A stretch of 19,650 nucleotides of DNA from Anammoximicrobium sp032229885 (GCA_032229885.1 JAVYAJ010000230.1:1-19650); one strand, 5' to 3'. Counted from the stretch's first letter, positions 1 to 7,608 are shown. Notes: generated by a model from the sequence alone, not told the origin. Translations and numbers: made by a program.

Positions 1-305
1 AATCGGTGTTCATCATCATCTCCAATCGCGGATTCTTCGGGTGCATCGCGTCTGCCGGCCGCTCGCCAACCCACGACGGTGGACGTCCGTCGTCGCGAGT
101 CGCCCAGTCCCTTGTGTCCAGTCCCTTGCGCGCGCCCGGCCGGTCTTCGCGCCGCGGCCAGACGCACGCGGCCCAGGTTTCCGCCCGCACTGGGGCTGGT
201 CGGCGACGAGCGCAGCCCATTGTGCGGCGCGCGGATCCGGGCGGCAAGTCCGCCGCGCCGATGTTCCGCGGCGTTTGCCCCTACGTGTATCCGCCGCTCG
301 CGGAA
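1..305. other. Intergenic stretch, no supported gene
   Basis: I see no convincing gene here. The open frames are short, arginine-rich and shadow-like. The only structure found is a small direct repeat: CCAGTCCCTTG occurs at 104-114 and again at 118-128. The stretch lies downstream of the minus-strand gene that ends at 306, so it may include that gene's 3' untranslated region. Confidence 0.5.
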
Positions 306-1886
306 TCAATCGGCGTCAACCTGCCGGACGATTTGTGCGCCATCGCGCAAGGCCGCCGTGTACACGCTGCCGACCGCACGCGCCTGGACCGTAACTTCGC
401 CCAGCTCGGGGATATCTACGGTCGCCGAGCCTTCTTCGCCGTCGGCGGCCCAGGCGGTGATCAGCCATTGCGGCCGAGCCGGCAGTTTACGGGCGAGCAC
501 CCGTCGGTTTGTCCGTCCGGTGGGGAACTCGTACGCCGCCTGGTCGGCGACTTTGGCGTGTTTGTTCGGACCGGGCAACAGATCGCCTTGACGAAGATAG
601 GCTTCGTGGTGCGAGAACAGCGCGTGCACGCGCGACAGGATGACCATCTGCATCAGGTATTGCGGCGGACGGTCCGGCGAGAAGGGCGCGTCGAAACCGC
701 CCTTGGGAAACGAGAAATAACCAGCCACAGCGCCGACCATGCCTTCGGTGTACAGGCATTTCAAGAACCCTTCGTACAGCCGCAGATCGCCAAACGCCTT
801 GGCGTCGTTGTCGATCTTCTGCGACGCGTCCCAAGTCGGGACCGGCGCGTCGCGGCCGTCTTGCTTGTAGCCGGGGCAGACATAGTCGTAGCTGTTCTTG
901 ACGCCGAAGCTCAGCTCGTATCCCTTGGCCGCCAGGGCCATGCTGAGCATGTCCCTATCGCCGATCCAGCCGGTGTTGAAATCGAGATAATAGTACTCGT
1001 TGGTGGCGATGTCCGCGCACGCTCGCATCTCGGAAAAATCCCAAGACCAAGCGTCTTGGTATGTCTCTCGCGTCCCGTGCCGATGTGTGCCGCCGCCGCA
1101 CGTGTAGAACAGGTACAGCAGCCGACCGGGCGTGGCCGCGCGAACGGCGGCGGCAACGGCTTTCTGTTCGCGCGCCTTTTGACGCGAGATGTAACGATAC
1201 CAGTCGAGTTCGCCTTTGGCGGCGATGATCCGCGGGTCCTGCTCCCACGCCTGTTGTGCCCAGCCGGCGACGTTCAGCCCGTACTCGCCGCCGTTCTGGA
1301 TGATCGCGATCGGGCATCGAGTTCTAAGTTTGGCCAATCCGGCGGCGCTGATCTGTCCCGCCTGGCGCAGAAAGCGCTCGGGCATCTCGGGGCTGGGGCT
1401 CTTGGCCTGGAACTTGTCCGCGACGAAATTGCCCTGCGCGTCGCGAACATGGGCTTCGGGCGGCATGTCCTTCGGAAACTGGCGATCCAGCAGAACGCCC
1501 AGCTTGTACCTCGTCGGATCGCTGGCGACCAACGCCAGGCAGCGGCCGTTGCGACCGTCGGGATTGGCCAAGGCCTCGTCGGCGACCGCCTCGCTGACAT
1601 AGCCCGAGAACTCGACGGCATACCCCCAGCGATCGGCCAGTTCCTTGGCGACATCGAACGACAGCGCCCACCCCCAGCGGGCCAACGGCGGGAGCGTGGA
1701 ATCGCCAGCAAACTCGGGGGCGGTTTGAGCCTGCAGCCACTCGAGCGGTTTGACGGTCGCGGCCTCGCCGGTCGTCACGTCGTGGGCGGCCCGTACATCA
1801 CCGGTCGCCAGGCACAGGCGCCAGGCGATGATCGTGGCGACTGCGATCGGCCGCGCAGCGCGCCGCCACGTACAGAGAGCGTTCAT
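306..1886 (-). CDS. Secreted protein of unknown function, possibly glycosidase-like
   Basis: Encodes 526 residues from the ATG at 1884-1886. This start is preferred over the in-frame ATG at 1919 because it gives a compact signal peptide: MNALCTWRRAARP, then a hydrophobic run (IAVATIIAW), then a likely cleavage after DVRA near residue 32. The protein is therefore probably exported. I do not recognise a named family. The middle (about residues 250-330) is rich in Trp, Tyr and acidic residues (WSWDF, EYYYLDFNTGWIGDRD, YDYVCPGY), as in carbohydrate-active TIM barrels. The last ~80 residues (RRVLARKLP, QWLITAWAADGEEG, VTVQARAVGSVY) resemble the small beta-sandwich that often ends glycoside hydrolases. 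The glycosidase idea is inference, and no catalytic pair could be assigned. No clear ribosome-binding site is visible. It is monocistronic, divergent from the TIM-barrel gene at 2298, with a plausible promoter at 1934-1962. Confidence 0.8.
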   Translation of the reverse strand: MNALCTWRRAARPIAVATIIAWRLCLATGDVRAAHDVTTGEAATVKPLEWLQAQTAPEFAGDSTLPPLARWGWALSFDVAKELADRWGYAVEFSGYVSEAVADEALANPDGRNGRCLALVASDPTRYKLGVLLDRQFPKDMPPEAHVRDAQGNFVADKFQAKSPSPEMPERFLRQAGQISAAGLAKLRTRCPIAIIQNGGEYGLNVAGWAQQAWEQDPRIIAAKGELDWYRYISRQKAREQKAVAAAVRAATPGRLLYLFYTCGGGTHRHGTRETYQDAWSWDFSEMRACADIATNEYYYLDFNTGWIGDRDMLSMALAAKGYELSFGVKNSYDYVCPGYKQDGRDAPVPTWDASQKIDNDAKAFGDLRLYEGFLKCLYTEGMVGAVAGYFSFPKGGFDAPFSPDRPPQYLMQMVILSRVHALFSHHEAYLRQGDLLPGPNKHAKVADQAAYEFPTGRTNRRVLARKLPARPQWLITAWAADGEEGSATVDIPELGEVTVQARAVGSVYTAALRDGAQIVRQVDAD

Positions 1887-1933
1887 CGAAGACACTCGAG
1901 GTTTGACGGGTTCGGGCACTGATACGGCTGTCT

Positions 1934-1962
1934 ATCCTGCGAGCGCTGATCCCGGTTGTCAA
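1934..1962 (-). promoter_or_regulatory. Candidate sigma70 promoter for the gene at 306-1886
   Basis: On the minus strand a perfect TTGACA (1962 to 1957) is followed after 17 bp by CAGGAT (1939 to 1934). Predicted transcription would start near 1927, leaving a leader of about 41 nt before the ATG at 1886. That would place the alternative ATG at 1919 almost at the transcript end. The -35 box lies inside the palindrome at 1952-1966. Confidence 0.35.
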
Positions 1963-1966
1963 CCGG
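1952..1966. promoter_or_regulatory. Palindrome over the -35 box, operator candidate
   Basis: CCGGTTGTCAACCGG has perfect 7-bp arms around one central base. On the minus strand its centre supplies the TTGACA of the candidate promoter for 306-1886, so a bound dimeric regulator would block that promoter. It lies between two divergent genes. No regulator gene is adjacent, so the operator role is inference. Confidence 0.3.
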
Positions 1967-2230
1967 CAATCATGACAATTCGAGCATCGCCGCGTTGCGG
2001 CTGAGCTGCGCGACGGGGCGTCCCCCTGTTGCCGTAGCTGGATCGCTGCCGCCCGGGCTGCCGCGTCGCGGCCACACGAAAATGCGAGACGGAGGGGCGA
2101 CCCGCCCTTTAGTCTCGATGCTTACACGGCGATTCCTTTCACCGATTATGGGCCTGTGTTCGCAGCGAGGCGACGTTGCGCAGCACGGCGGTGAAGCCGG
2201 TCGCGGTCAGACATTCGGAATGGCCCCCCT

Positions 2231-2259
2231 TTGAACTCGCGACAACTTTTCCGTACCAT
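2231..2259 (+). promoter_or_regulatory. Candidate sigma70 promoter for the TIM-barrel gene
   Basis: TTGAAC (2231-2236) and TACCAT (2254-2259) are separated by 17 bp and each matches the consensus at four of six positions. A start near 2266 would leave a leader of about 32 nt containing the strong Shine-Dalgarno GGAGGGA at 2287-2293. Confidence 0.35.
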
Positions 2260-2297
2260 GCTGTTCTAGCAGCTTACGAAGGCAATGGAGGGACTAG

Positions 2298-3197
2298 ATG
2301 TACAAGAATTTGAATCCTGCGTCGCTGGGAGTGTCCGGGCGGCAGAGCGAACTGCTCGAGTTTACGTTGACCTACGGCTTTCGCGGCCTGGACCTGGACG
2401 CGGCGGATTTTATCAAGCGGGCAACCCTCCAAGGCGTCGAAGAGGTGGGCAAGTATGTTCGCAGCGCCAAAGTCAAGATCGGCGGCTGGACATTGCCCAT
2501 CGGGCTAGGCGCGGACGAAGCCGCGTTCGAGGCGGAATTCGCCCGTCTGGCGCCTTTGGCCGAGACTGCTAAAAAACTCGGTTTCAACTACTGCACGACG
2601 CGCATCGAGCCGGCCAGCGACAACCTGCCTTACCACGAAAACTTCGAGCGGCATCGCCAGCAGCTCGGCCGCATCGGCGACGCGCTCGCCGCGGCCGGCA
2701 TCAGGCTGGGATTGGGGCTGCGGGCGACGAGCGAAGCACGCCGCGACCGGACCTATCCCTTTATCCACAAGGCCGACGAATTGCTGACGCTGATCCGCAC
2801 CATCGGACACAGCCACGTCGGCTTGAGCCTGGACACCTGGCAATGGAAAGTTGGCGGCGGCGAAATGCAGCATCTGGCCGATTTGACCGGCAAACAGATC
2901 GTGGCCGTGACGATCGCCGACGTGCCGGCGGAGGCCGACCTGGGACAGATCGACGTCGCGCAGCGTTTTCTGCCGAGCGACGAGACGATCCCTGCCTATG
3001 GCGCGTTCGTCGCGAGCCTCGCGGCGCGCAAGTACGATGGCCCCGTCACGCTTCTGCCGGCCGCGCGGCAAACATCCGGCATGAACCGCGATGCCACGCT
3101 GGACAAGTGCGCCCAGTTGCTGGAACAGATCTGGACGCAGGCCGGAATCTCGAAGCCGGCGCGACCGTCGCTGCCAGCGGCCGAGTTCGCCCAGTGA
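2298..3197 (+). CDS. Sugar-phosphate isomerase/epimerase-like TIM-barrel protein, metal site degenerate
   Basis: Encodes 299 residues, cytoplasmic, with no signal peptide. The start is well set: GGAGGGA at 2287-2293 lies 4 nt before the ATG. The fold belongs to the AP-endonuclease-2/xylose-isomerase-like TIM barrel superfamily: an LTYGFRGLDLD beta-alpha start, ENFERHRQQLGRIGDALAAA before the strand IRLGLGLRAT, then VGLSLDTWQWKVGGG, VAVTIADVP and YDGPVTLLP. The opening MYKNLNPASLGVSGRQSEL matches a family I recall as common in planctomycetes. In active relatives such as D-tagatose 3-epimerase a metal is held by Glu, Asp, His and Glu. Here only the Asp of SLDTW is clearly kept: the first Glu aligns with Gly (LGLG), the His of a typical VHLND strand is Thr (VTIAD), and the last Glu of VxxEP is Leu (TLLP). 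The superfamily call is firm, but activity on a sugar is doubtful. Substrate unknown. Confidence 0.88.
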   Translation: MYKNLNPASLGVSGRQSELLEFTLTYGFRGLDLDAADFIKRATLQGVEEVGKYVRSAKVKIGGWTLPIGLGADEAAFEAEFARLAPLAETAKKLGFNYCTTRIEPASDNLPYHENFERHRQQLGRIGDALAAAGIRLGLGLRATSEARRDRTYPFIHKADELLTLIRTIGHSHVGLSLDTWQWKVGGGEMQHLADLTGKQIVAVTIADVPAEADLGQIDVAQRFLPSDETIPAYGAFVASLAARKYDGPVTLLPAARQTSGMNRDATLDKCAQLLEQIWTQAGISKPARPSLPAAEFAQ

Positions 3198-3231
3198 CGG
3201 GCGATCGATGAACGACGCCGCGCACCGCGCG

Positions 3232-3287
3232 CTTCAAAGCCTGCCAGCAGCCCTTGTCTGGCAGCATGACGATCTGCGGCTTTGAAG
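3232..3287 (+). terminator. Nested stem-loop after the TIM-barrel gene
   Basis: A perfect 10-bp inverted repeat (CTTCAAAGCC at 3232-3241, GGCTTTGAAG at 3278-3287) encloses a second perfect 7-bp stem (CTGCCAG at 3241-3247, CTGGCAG at 3258-3264; one base is shared). It begins 34 nt after the stop at 3197, where a 3'-end structure would be expected. There is no U-run, so it is not a textbook intrinsic terminator; a 3' stabiliser or processing site is an equal possibility. Confidence 0.4.
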
Positions 3288-3324
3288 ATCGAGCAGCCAG
3301 GGTCCCGCGAAAACAGGAAAGGTC

Positions 3325-3384
3325 CCGATCTGCCGTGGGCCGATCTACCCTGGATCCGTCTGTCTCGGGCCGATCTGCCCTGGG
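3325..3384. repeat. Four imperfect 15-bp tandem units
   Basis: Units are CCGATCTGCCGTGGG (3325-3339), CCGATCTACCCTGGA (3340-3354), TCCGTCTGTCTCGGG (3355-3369) and CCGATCTGCCCTGGG (3370-3384). The first and last differ at one base. The 15-bp period gives ADLPW-like pentapeptides in one forward frame, but no credible gene contains them. Confidence 0.75.
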
Positions 3385-3510
3385 ACGATCGAGGCACGCC
3401 TCGCAAGGTGCACTCGAGCCCGTTGTCGCCTCAAGATCAGTCGCTCGATGCGGTCTGCGTTCGCTGGTCGAATCGACAGCATTCACCATCCGAGCGTTTT
3501 CCCGCACTGC

Positions 3511-3529
3511 GTCGGCACGGTGTGCCGAC
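3511..3529. terminator. Perfect 8-bp hairpin between convergent genes
   Basis: GTCGGCAC (3511-3518) and GTGCCGAC (3522-3529) form a perfect stem with a 3-nt loop. It is in a convergent gap, about 205 bp beyond the stop of the beta-helix gene (read on the minus strand). No T-run follows on either strand. A terminator or a dispersed palindromic repeat are both possible. Confidence 0.35.
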
Positions 3530-3734
3530 AGCAGGTTCGCCCACATTCAGAAGTCCGGCGAAACGATTCGTTGAACGAGTGCCGCAAACCAGAATTGGCA
3601 GGTCAGTTCGGCCAGCTTTCGGCTCGTGAACGATCCGGCCCGTGCCTCGCCTCACGCGCGCGGCCGACCGTCGGCCGCCGCGGACCAACCGGCAACGGGG
3701 ATGCGGCGGCGGACGCGCGCGATCGTGGTGGATC

Positions 3735-5795
3735 TTACGGCGATACCGGCGTCAGCAGGCCATCCGCACGGAAACCAAACACCGTCGGCATTCCACGCAT
3801 CTCGACGTAATGATCTTCGAGGACGCCGATTGTCGGACGGCCGAGGACAAACCGCCAGACCTCGGCGCGGGACGAATCGTCGCGACGAATCTCGCACGAT
3901 TGAGCGGTCGAGATGTCCGCCTGCTTCCACACTTGAGCGCCCGTCGCGTCGAAGACAGCGGCCGAGACGCGTTCGAGATCTCCTTCGCCCCAGAAGCGGA
4001 CCGCAAATTCGCGAACGCCCGCCGGGACCAGGAAGTAGAACTCGCCGCTCGGCCCCAGCAAGTGGATGGGTCCGCCGTCGCTGGCGACCAGAATGGCGTG
4101 GCTGCTGGCGACCACGCGCGTCGTGCTGCTGCCCGCCGCGCACTCGACGCGGTACAGGCCGGTCGTGTCGGCCGTGAAATCGAGCTCGCTTTCTTGGCGA
4201 GATTCGATCGACGCCTGCTTGACCACTTTGCCAGCCAGGTCGGCGATCTTCACCTTGACCGGGGCGCCCGCGCCGCGTCCGACGGGCTGCGCGGCAAGCC
4301 GCAGCTTGACGGCTTGACCGGCCTCGGCGGACAGCAGGAACAGGCCATCGCCGCGCACCCGCAGGCCGGGCAGCTTGCCGCCCGCGAACGTGCTAGGCTG
4401 GGCGACGGCCAGCGGCGTCTTTTTCAACGGCCAGCGGGGAATCCGCGTCGCCTGATCCTGGGGAATCAGTTTGGCCAGCGTCGCCTCGTCGAGCTGGTAC
4501 TCGTGACGCTGTCCGTCTCGTTCGACGGCAATCTGGCCGGTGACGTCGACCAGCGGCATGCCCGCTGGATCATCGTACTGCAGCAAGCGACGCTCGACTC
4601 GCTCGCGAACCGTCACGCCGCGGAACTCGATTCCGCCCAATGGTTCCAGGTCATTCGGCCGTGTTCTCAGCAGGAACGACGCCGACGGAGTGGGATGTTC
4701 GGCCGGGTCGGCCAGCGTACAGTCGATCATCCGCAGTTTGACGCCGGACGGCGTCGTCGATGTGATCGTGACCGCGGTCGCGCCGACATCCTCGAAGCGG
4801 CAGCCGATCAGTTCGATCAATCCCTTCACCGGGCCGCGCGGGCCGCTGGACAAGACGACGCTGACCGAGCGGGCATTGGCGCCTCGCGTGACGCAGTTCT
4901 CCAAGCGGATCGACAACGGTTCGGTGCTGCCGTCGAGGTTCGGGGCGTAGATGTGCACGGCATAGCCTTGATTGTCTTGGATGACACAATCCCGCATGAC
5001 GCAATTGGTCAGCCGTTCATTGGCTCGGTTGGGCTCGAAGTCGATCCCAGCCGCGGGAGGCGTTCCGGCGGTTCCCTTCAGCACGCAGCGTTCGATCAGC
5101 AGGTTTTCCGCGCTGATCACGCTGATCCCCTGCCGATAGTTGCGGTCGCAGACCACATCGCGAATCACCACGTCGCGACACGGCACACCGCCCGAGCCCG
5201 CGCCCAGATAGATCCCGTCGCCCCCGCTTTCGGCCAGGGTCAAGCCTTCGACAACGATCCCCTCACAGCCATGAAACTTCAGCACGTGCCGCCACTCGGC
5301 ATGTTTGTAGTCGGGGCCGTCGTAATCGGCGCGGCGCATCCGCAACGTCGCGTCGGGACCGGTCAGCTTGATGTTCTTCTTGCCGGCGGCGGCGAACAGA
5401 GAGTCCGCCGAGCCGTGGAACTCGCCGGCCTTGGCCAAAACCTCGGCGCCCGGTTCGAAATGCAGCTCCTGGTCGCTGGCCAACTGCAGCGGTCGAACGA
5501 TCCACGGCGACTCCATCCGGTCGACAATGACTTTCTTGGCCCCGGAATTGATGGCGGCCTGAAGCGCGGCCGTCGAGTCGTCCGGCTGGAATCCCCACCA
5601 GGCGGCGTGAGCGACCTCTTGTTTCCCGCCGAGCACTTGCTCGACGGCTTGCGGATTGGGCTGTGGATTGGGCTGCGCCGCACTCGCGGCGGCCACGCCG
5701 AAGAACATCAGTCCGCACACGGCCAGCGCGCGTCCCCTGGATTGGCGCAGCCGAAACACCGGAAGCAAACGGGCGACAAGACCAGGTCGGGTCAT
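3735..5795 (-). CDS. Secreted right-handed parallel beta-helix protein (pectate-lyase-like)
   Basis: Encodes 686 residues from the ATG at 5793-5795, chosen over the in-frame ATG at 5813 because AAAGGA (5810 to 5805) sits 9 nt before it. The N-terminus is an export signal: basic RLRQSRGRA, hydrophobic LAVCGLMFFGVAAASA, cleavage near residue 39, then a PNPQPNPQ stretch. Residues ~55-380 show the pectate-lyase/polygalacturonase-like pattern: TAALQAAINSGAKKVIVD at the cap, then repeated short beta turns (GCEGIVVEGLTLAESGGDGIYLGAG, CRDVVIRDVVCDRN, ENLLIERCVLKG, NCVMRDCVIQDNQGYAVHIY, LIGCRFEDVGATAVTIT). The C-terminal ~250 residues look like beta-sandwich modules (AVKLRLAAQPVG, TTGLYRVECAAGSSTTRV, EFYFLVPAGVREFAVRFWGEGD). 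The likely role is binding or cleaving extracellular polysaccharide. No catalytic residues can be assigned and the substrate is unknown. The next minus-strand gene upstream is 326 bp away, so it is probably its own transcription unit. Confidence 0.85.
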   Translation of the reverse strand: MTRPGLVARLLPVFRLRQSRGRALAVCGLMFFGVAAASAAQPNPQPNPQAVEQVLGGKQEVAHAAWWGFQPDDSTAALQAAINSGAKKVIVDRMESPWIVRPLQLASDQELHFEPGAEVLAKAGEFHGSADSLFAAAGKKNIKLTGPDATLRMRRADYDGPDYKHAEWRHVLKFHGCEGIVVEGLTLAESGGDGIYLGAGSGGVPCRDVVIRDVVCDRNYRQGISVISAENLLIERCVLKGTAGTPPAAGIDFEPNRANERLTNCVMRDCVIQDNQGYAVHIYAPNLDGSTEPLSIRLENCVTRGANARSVSVVLSSGPRGPVKGLIELIGCRFEDVGATAVTITSTTPSGVKLRMIDCTLADPAEHPTPSASFLLRTRPNDLEPLGGIEFRGVTVRERVERRLLQYDDPAGMPLVDVTGQIAVERDGQRHEYQLDEATLAKLIPQDQATRIPRWPLKKTPLAVAQPSTFAGGKLPGLRVRGDGLFLLSAEAGQAVKLRLAAQPVGRGAGAPVKVKIADLAGKVVKQASIESRQESELDFTADTTGLYRVECAAGSSTTRVVASSHAILVASDGGPIHLLGPSGEFYFLVPAGVREFAVRFWGEGDLERVSAAVFDATGAQVWKQADISTAQSCEIRRDDSSRAEVWRFVLGRPTIGVLEDHYVEMRGMPTVFGFRADGLLTPVSP

Positions 5796-6121
5796 CGTGG
5801 CAGGTCCTTTCATTTTCGGGCAGGCACTACTCTAAAACGCGGATATGCGGATCTAGCGTAACATAGAGCATGGCGCGGAAATAGACGGGCCACGGCGAAT
5901 CAGGGCCCTTCGAACCCCGCGCCGCCGTCGGGCCCGGCACGCGCTGTCGCATCCATCGTCCGGCCGGGCGTCGTCGCGTGCGGCGCCCGGCGTGACGTCG
6001 ACGAGCGAGGTTTCCGGCCGGGGCCGAACGCGCTGGCGGCCGTGCGCCAAGCATTTTCGGCCGGCGACGCCAAGCTCGGCCAGCGGCGGACTGTCGCTTC
6101 CACCGTCCGCGATCCCGGCGC
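5796..6121. other. Intergenic region with one GC-rich inverted repeat
   Basis: A 326-bp gap between two minus-strand genes. A perfect 8-bp inverted repeat, GCCGGGCG (5963-5970) and CGCCCGGC (5984-5991), has a 13-nt spacer and lies about 130 bp past the stop of the signal-peptidase-like gene; it could end that transcript but has no T-run. No gene or convincing promoter for the beta-helix gene was found. Confidence 0.4.
5805..5810 (-). promoter_or_regulatory. Ribosome-binding site that fixes the beta-helix gene start
   Basis: AAAGGA on the minus strand lies 9 nt before the ATG at 5795. The ATG at 5813, six codons earlier, has no comparable site and would add MKGPAT ahead of a normal signal peptide. 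Confidence 0.6.
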
Positions 6122-7459
6122 TCAGCCGCCTCCGAGGCGCACGACGCGACCCAGCCACTGCTGGCGCGGGATGCCCGCGCGCGGCAGGTTGCGGCTGTCG
6201 CGTGAGACGGGCACATTGTCCCCCAGGACCAGCACTTCGTCGCGATCCAGCCTATCTGGCGCCGTCCAAGCGGCCGCGAGACCGCGCGGATCCAAGTAAT
6301 GTAAATCCCGAAACACCTGCAGGCGGCGGATCGTCAGCGACAAGCCGTCCGCCGCGATCGCGATCGGACAGCGCGCAGCCGAATCGACTTCGGCGCGGCT
6401 CGTGCCGTGATCCATAAACGAGCCGTGGAAATCCGCTGCGCCGCAGTCGAACGCCCAACGGACGACCAGTCCGTCGTCGATGGCCAGCAGGACCTGCCGA
6501 TCACATACCGCGAAGTCCAGCCTCGTGTCCCCCGCGCCAAACGTCGATGGGAGCGCGGCGGCATAGGCCTGCCGGCCGTTGCGATACACGATCGCCTGCC
6601 GAGCCGCGATGTCCAGCACGACCTGGAAGGTGTCCTCGGCATCCTGAAGCCTCAGCCGCAAGGAGCCCGTGCCGCGGATCCGCAAGCGACATACCAGCAT
6701 CAGGTCGCGGACCCGATGCAGGTGTCGCGATTCGTTCTGGTTATACCCATAGTTGTCCAGCACGGGCGACTCGTCGGTGCGAGGCAACGGACTGGCGAAA
6801 CAACGCCAGTGATGGTACACGAGCCACTTCGCGTCCCCGCCGCGGCGCGTGTCGGGCAGATGGCGAAAGCCCGAGCTGAGAACCGTCCAACCGCCGTCCT
6901 GATCCGCCGTCCAGCGGGCCGGTAGGCCGGAGTCTGCGGGTGGTTCGAAGCCGCTATCGTGGACCAAGATGGCCATGTCGCGCAACTGGCGCAGCGTCTT
7001 GCGAACAATCCGTCCGTCGGCGTACAGATCGCCGTGACGAATCGAAATCCGCTCGCCAGGCAGGCCCACCACACGCTTGACCTCGAAATAGGTCGGATCC
7101 TGAGGAGAGCGAAAGGCGAGCAGCTCCCAGCGGTGCGGCGCGCGAGATCGACCTCCCCAGCGATCGAGCAGCACGCGGTCGCCTGGCATTCGCGTTGCGC
7201 CGGTCAAATCCCGTGCGACGTGTCCGCAGTTCGGACACACGACCCGCGCTGCGTCCGGCGGCCAGTCCGCATCGTACCGACAGGGAAAGCCACAGTCGTC
7301 GCAAACCAACAGATCGTGCGCCCCTCGCAACGCTTCGACCATGGACGAGCCGGCAATCCGCACGGGAATGAATATCCCCGCGAAAAAACATGCCCGGAGG
7401 ACAAGCACAATCGCGCCCAGGGCCGCGAGCAAGGCTAGGATTGCACGGCGTCGCATCAT
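6122..7459 (-). CDS. Signal peptidase I-like membrane protein (S26) with zinc-ribbon and large insertion
   Basis: Encodes 445 residues, starting at one of two adjacent ATGs (7459 or 7456; no clear ribosome-binding site). Residues 6-30 form one transmembrane segment. The S26 boxes are present in order: GSSM with the expected nucleophile Ser39; FEVKRVVGLPGE with the general-base Lys128; and LGDNVPVSRDSR (412-423), equivalent to the GDN/SxDSR box. The enzyme would cleave signal peptides of exported proteins at the outer face of the cytoplasmic membrane. Two parts are unusual. CDDC (53-56) and CPNC (75-78) form a zinc-ribbon-like insertion between Ser and Lys. About 285 residues separate Lys128 from the last box, against roughly 135 in E. 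coli LepB; the extra part (about 160-400) has beta-sandwich-like strands (FQVVLDIAARQAIVYRNG, LDFAVCDRQVLLAIDDGLVVRWAFD). I recall planctomycete S26 proteins of this type. The Pro usual after SM is replaced (SMVEAL). Divergent from the stress-protein gene. Confidence 0.85.
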   Translation of the reverse strand: MMRRRAILALLAALGAIVLVLRACFFAGIFIPVRIAGSSMVEALRGAHDLLVCDDCGFPCRYDADWPPDAARVVCPNCGHVARDLTGATRMPGDRVLLDRWGGRSRAPHRWELLAFRSPQDPTYFEVKRVVGLPGERISIRHGDLYADGRIVRKTLRQLRDMAILVHDSGFEPPADSGLPARWTADQDGGWTVLSSGFRHLPDTRRGGDAKWLVYHHWRCFASPLPRTDESPVLDNYGYNQNESRHLHRVRDLMLVCRLRIRGTGSLRLRLQDAEDTFQVVLDIAARQAIVYRNGRQAYAAALPSTFGAGDTRLDFAVCDRQVLLAIDDGLVVRWAFDCGAADFHGSFMDHGTSRAEVDSAARCPIAIAADGLSLTIRRLQVFRDLHYLDPRGLAAAWTAPDRLDRDEVLVLGDNVPVSRDSRNLPRAGIPRQQWLGRVVRLGGG

Positions 7460-7608
7460 GCGTCATTCGAGGAAGAAGGTGTGTGTCGACCGGCGCGAGA
7501 GACTGTTTCGCAAACTGCGCGAGCCGCGCTAATCCGACCAGGTGCGCGCGTTTCTGGACGCGACGCTACGAGTCGAGCCGATCACGTTCCAATGAAATCG
7601 CGAACCTC

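Larger units (their letters stand above)
1887..2297. other. Divergent intergenic region, promoters only
   Basis: This 411-bp region separates the divergent genes at 306-1886 and 2298-3197. It holds the palindrome at 1952-1966 and one promoter candidate for each gene. Open frames crossing it have no recognisable features. No RNA gene is seen. Confidence 0.5.
3198..3734. other. Convergent intergenic region with repeats and hairpins
   Basis: This 537-bp gap lies between two convergent genes (stops at 3197 and 3735). It holds three ordered elements listed separately: a nested stem-loop (3232-3287), a 15-bp tandem repeat (3325-3384) and a perfect 8-bp hairpin (3511-3529). Reading frames across it are Arg/Pro-rich, have no recognisable domain and are not called as genes. 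Confidence 0.5.

Noticed and set aside
6..1922. Long plus-strand open frame opposite the secreted protein gene
   Set aside because: It is Arg/Gly-rich with no signal peptide or domain, while the opposite strand encodes a protein with a signal peptide and normal composition. Long antisense frames are common in GC-rich DNA.
3046..3629. Several overlapping 100-170 codon frames in the convergent gap
   Set aside because: They run through the 15-bp repeats and hairpins, are Arg/Pro-rich and lack ribosome-binding sites or domains.
3642..5861. 739-codon plus-strand frame opposite the beta-helix gene
   Set aside because: Its composition (Arg, Asp, Gln, His-rich, no domain) is that of an antisense shadow; the minus strand gives a clear signal peptide and beta-helix repeats.
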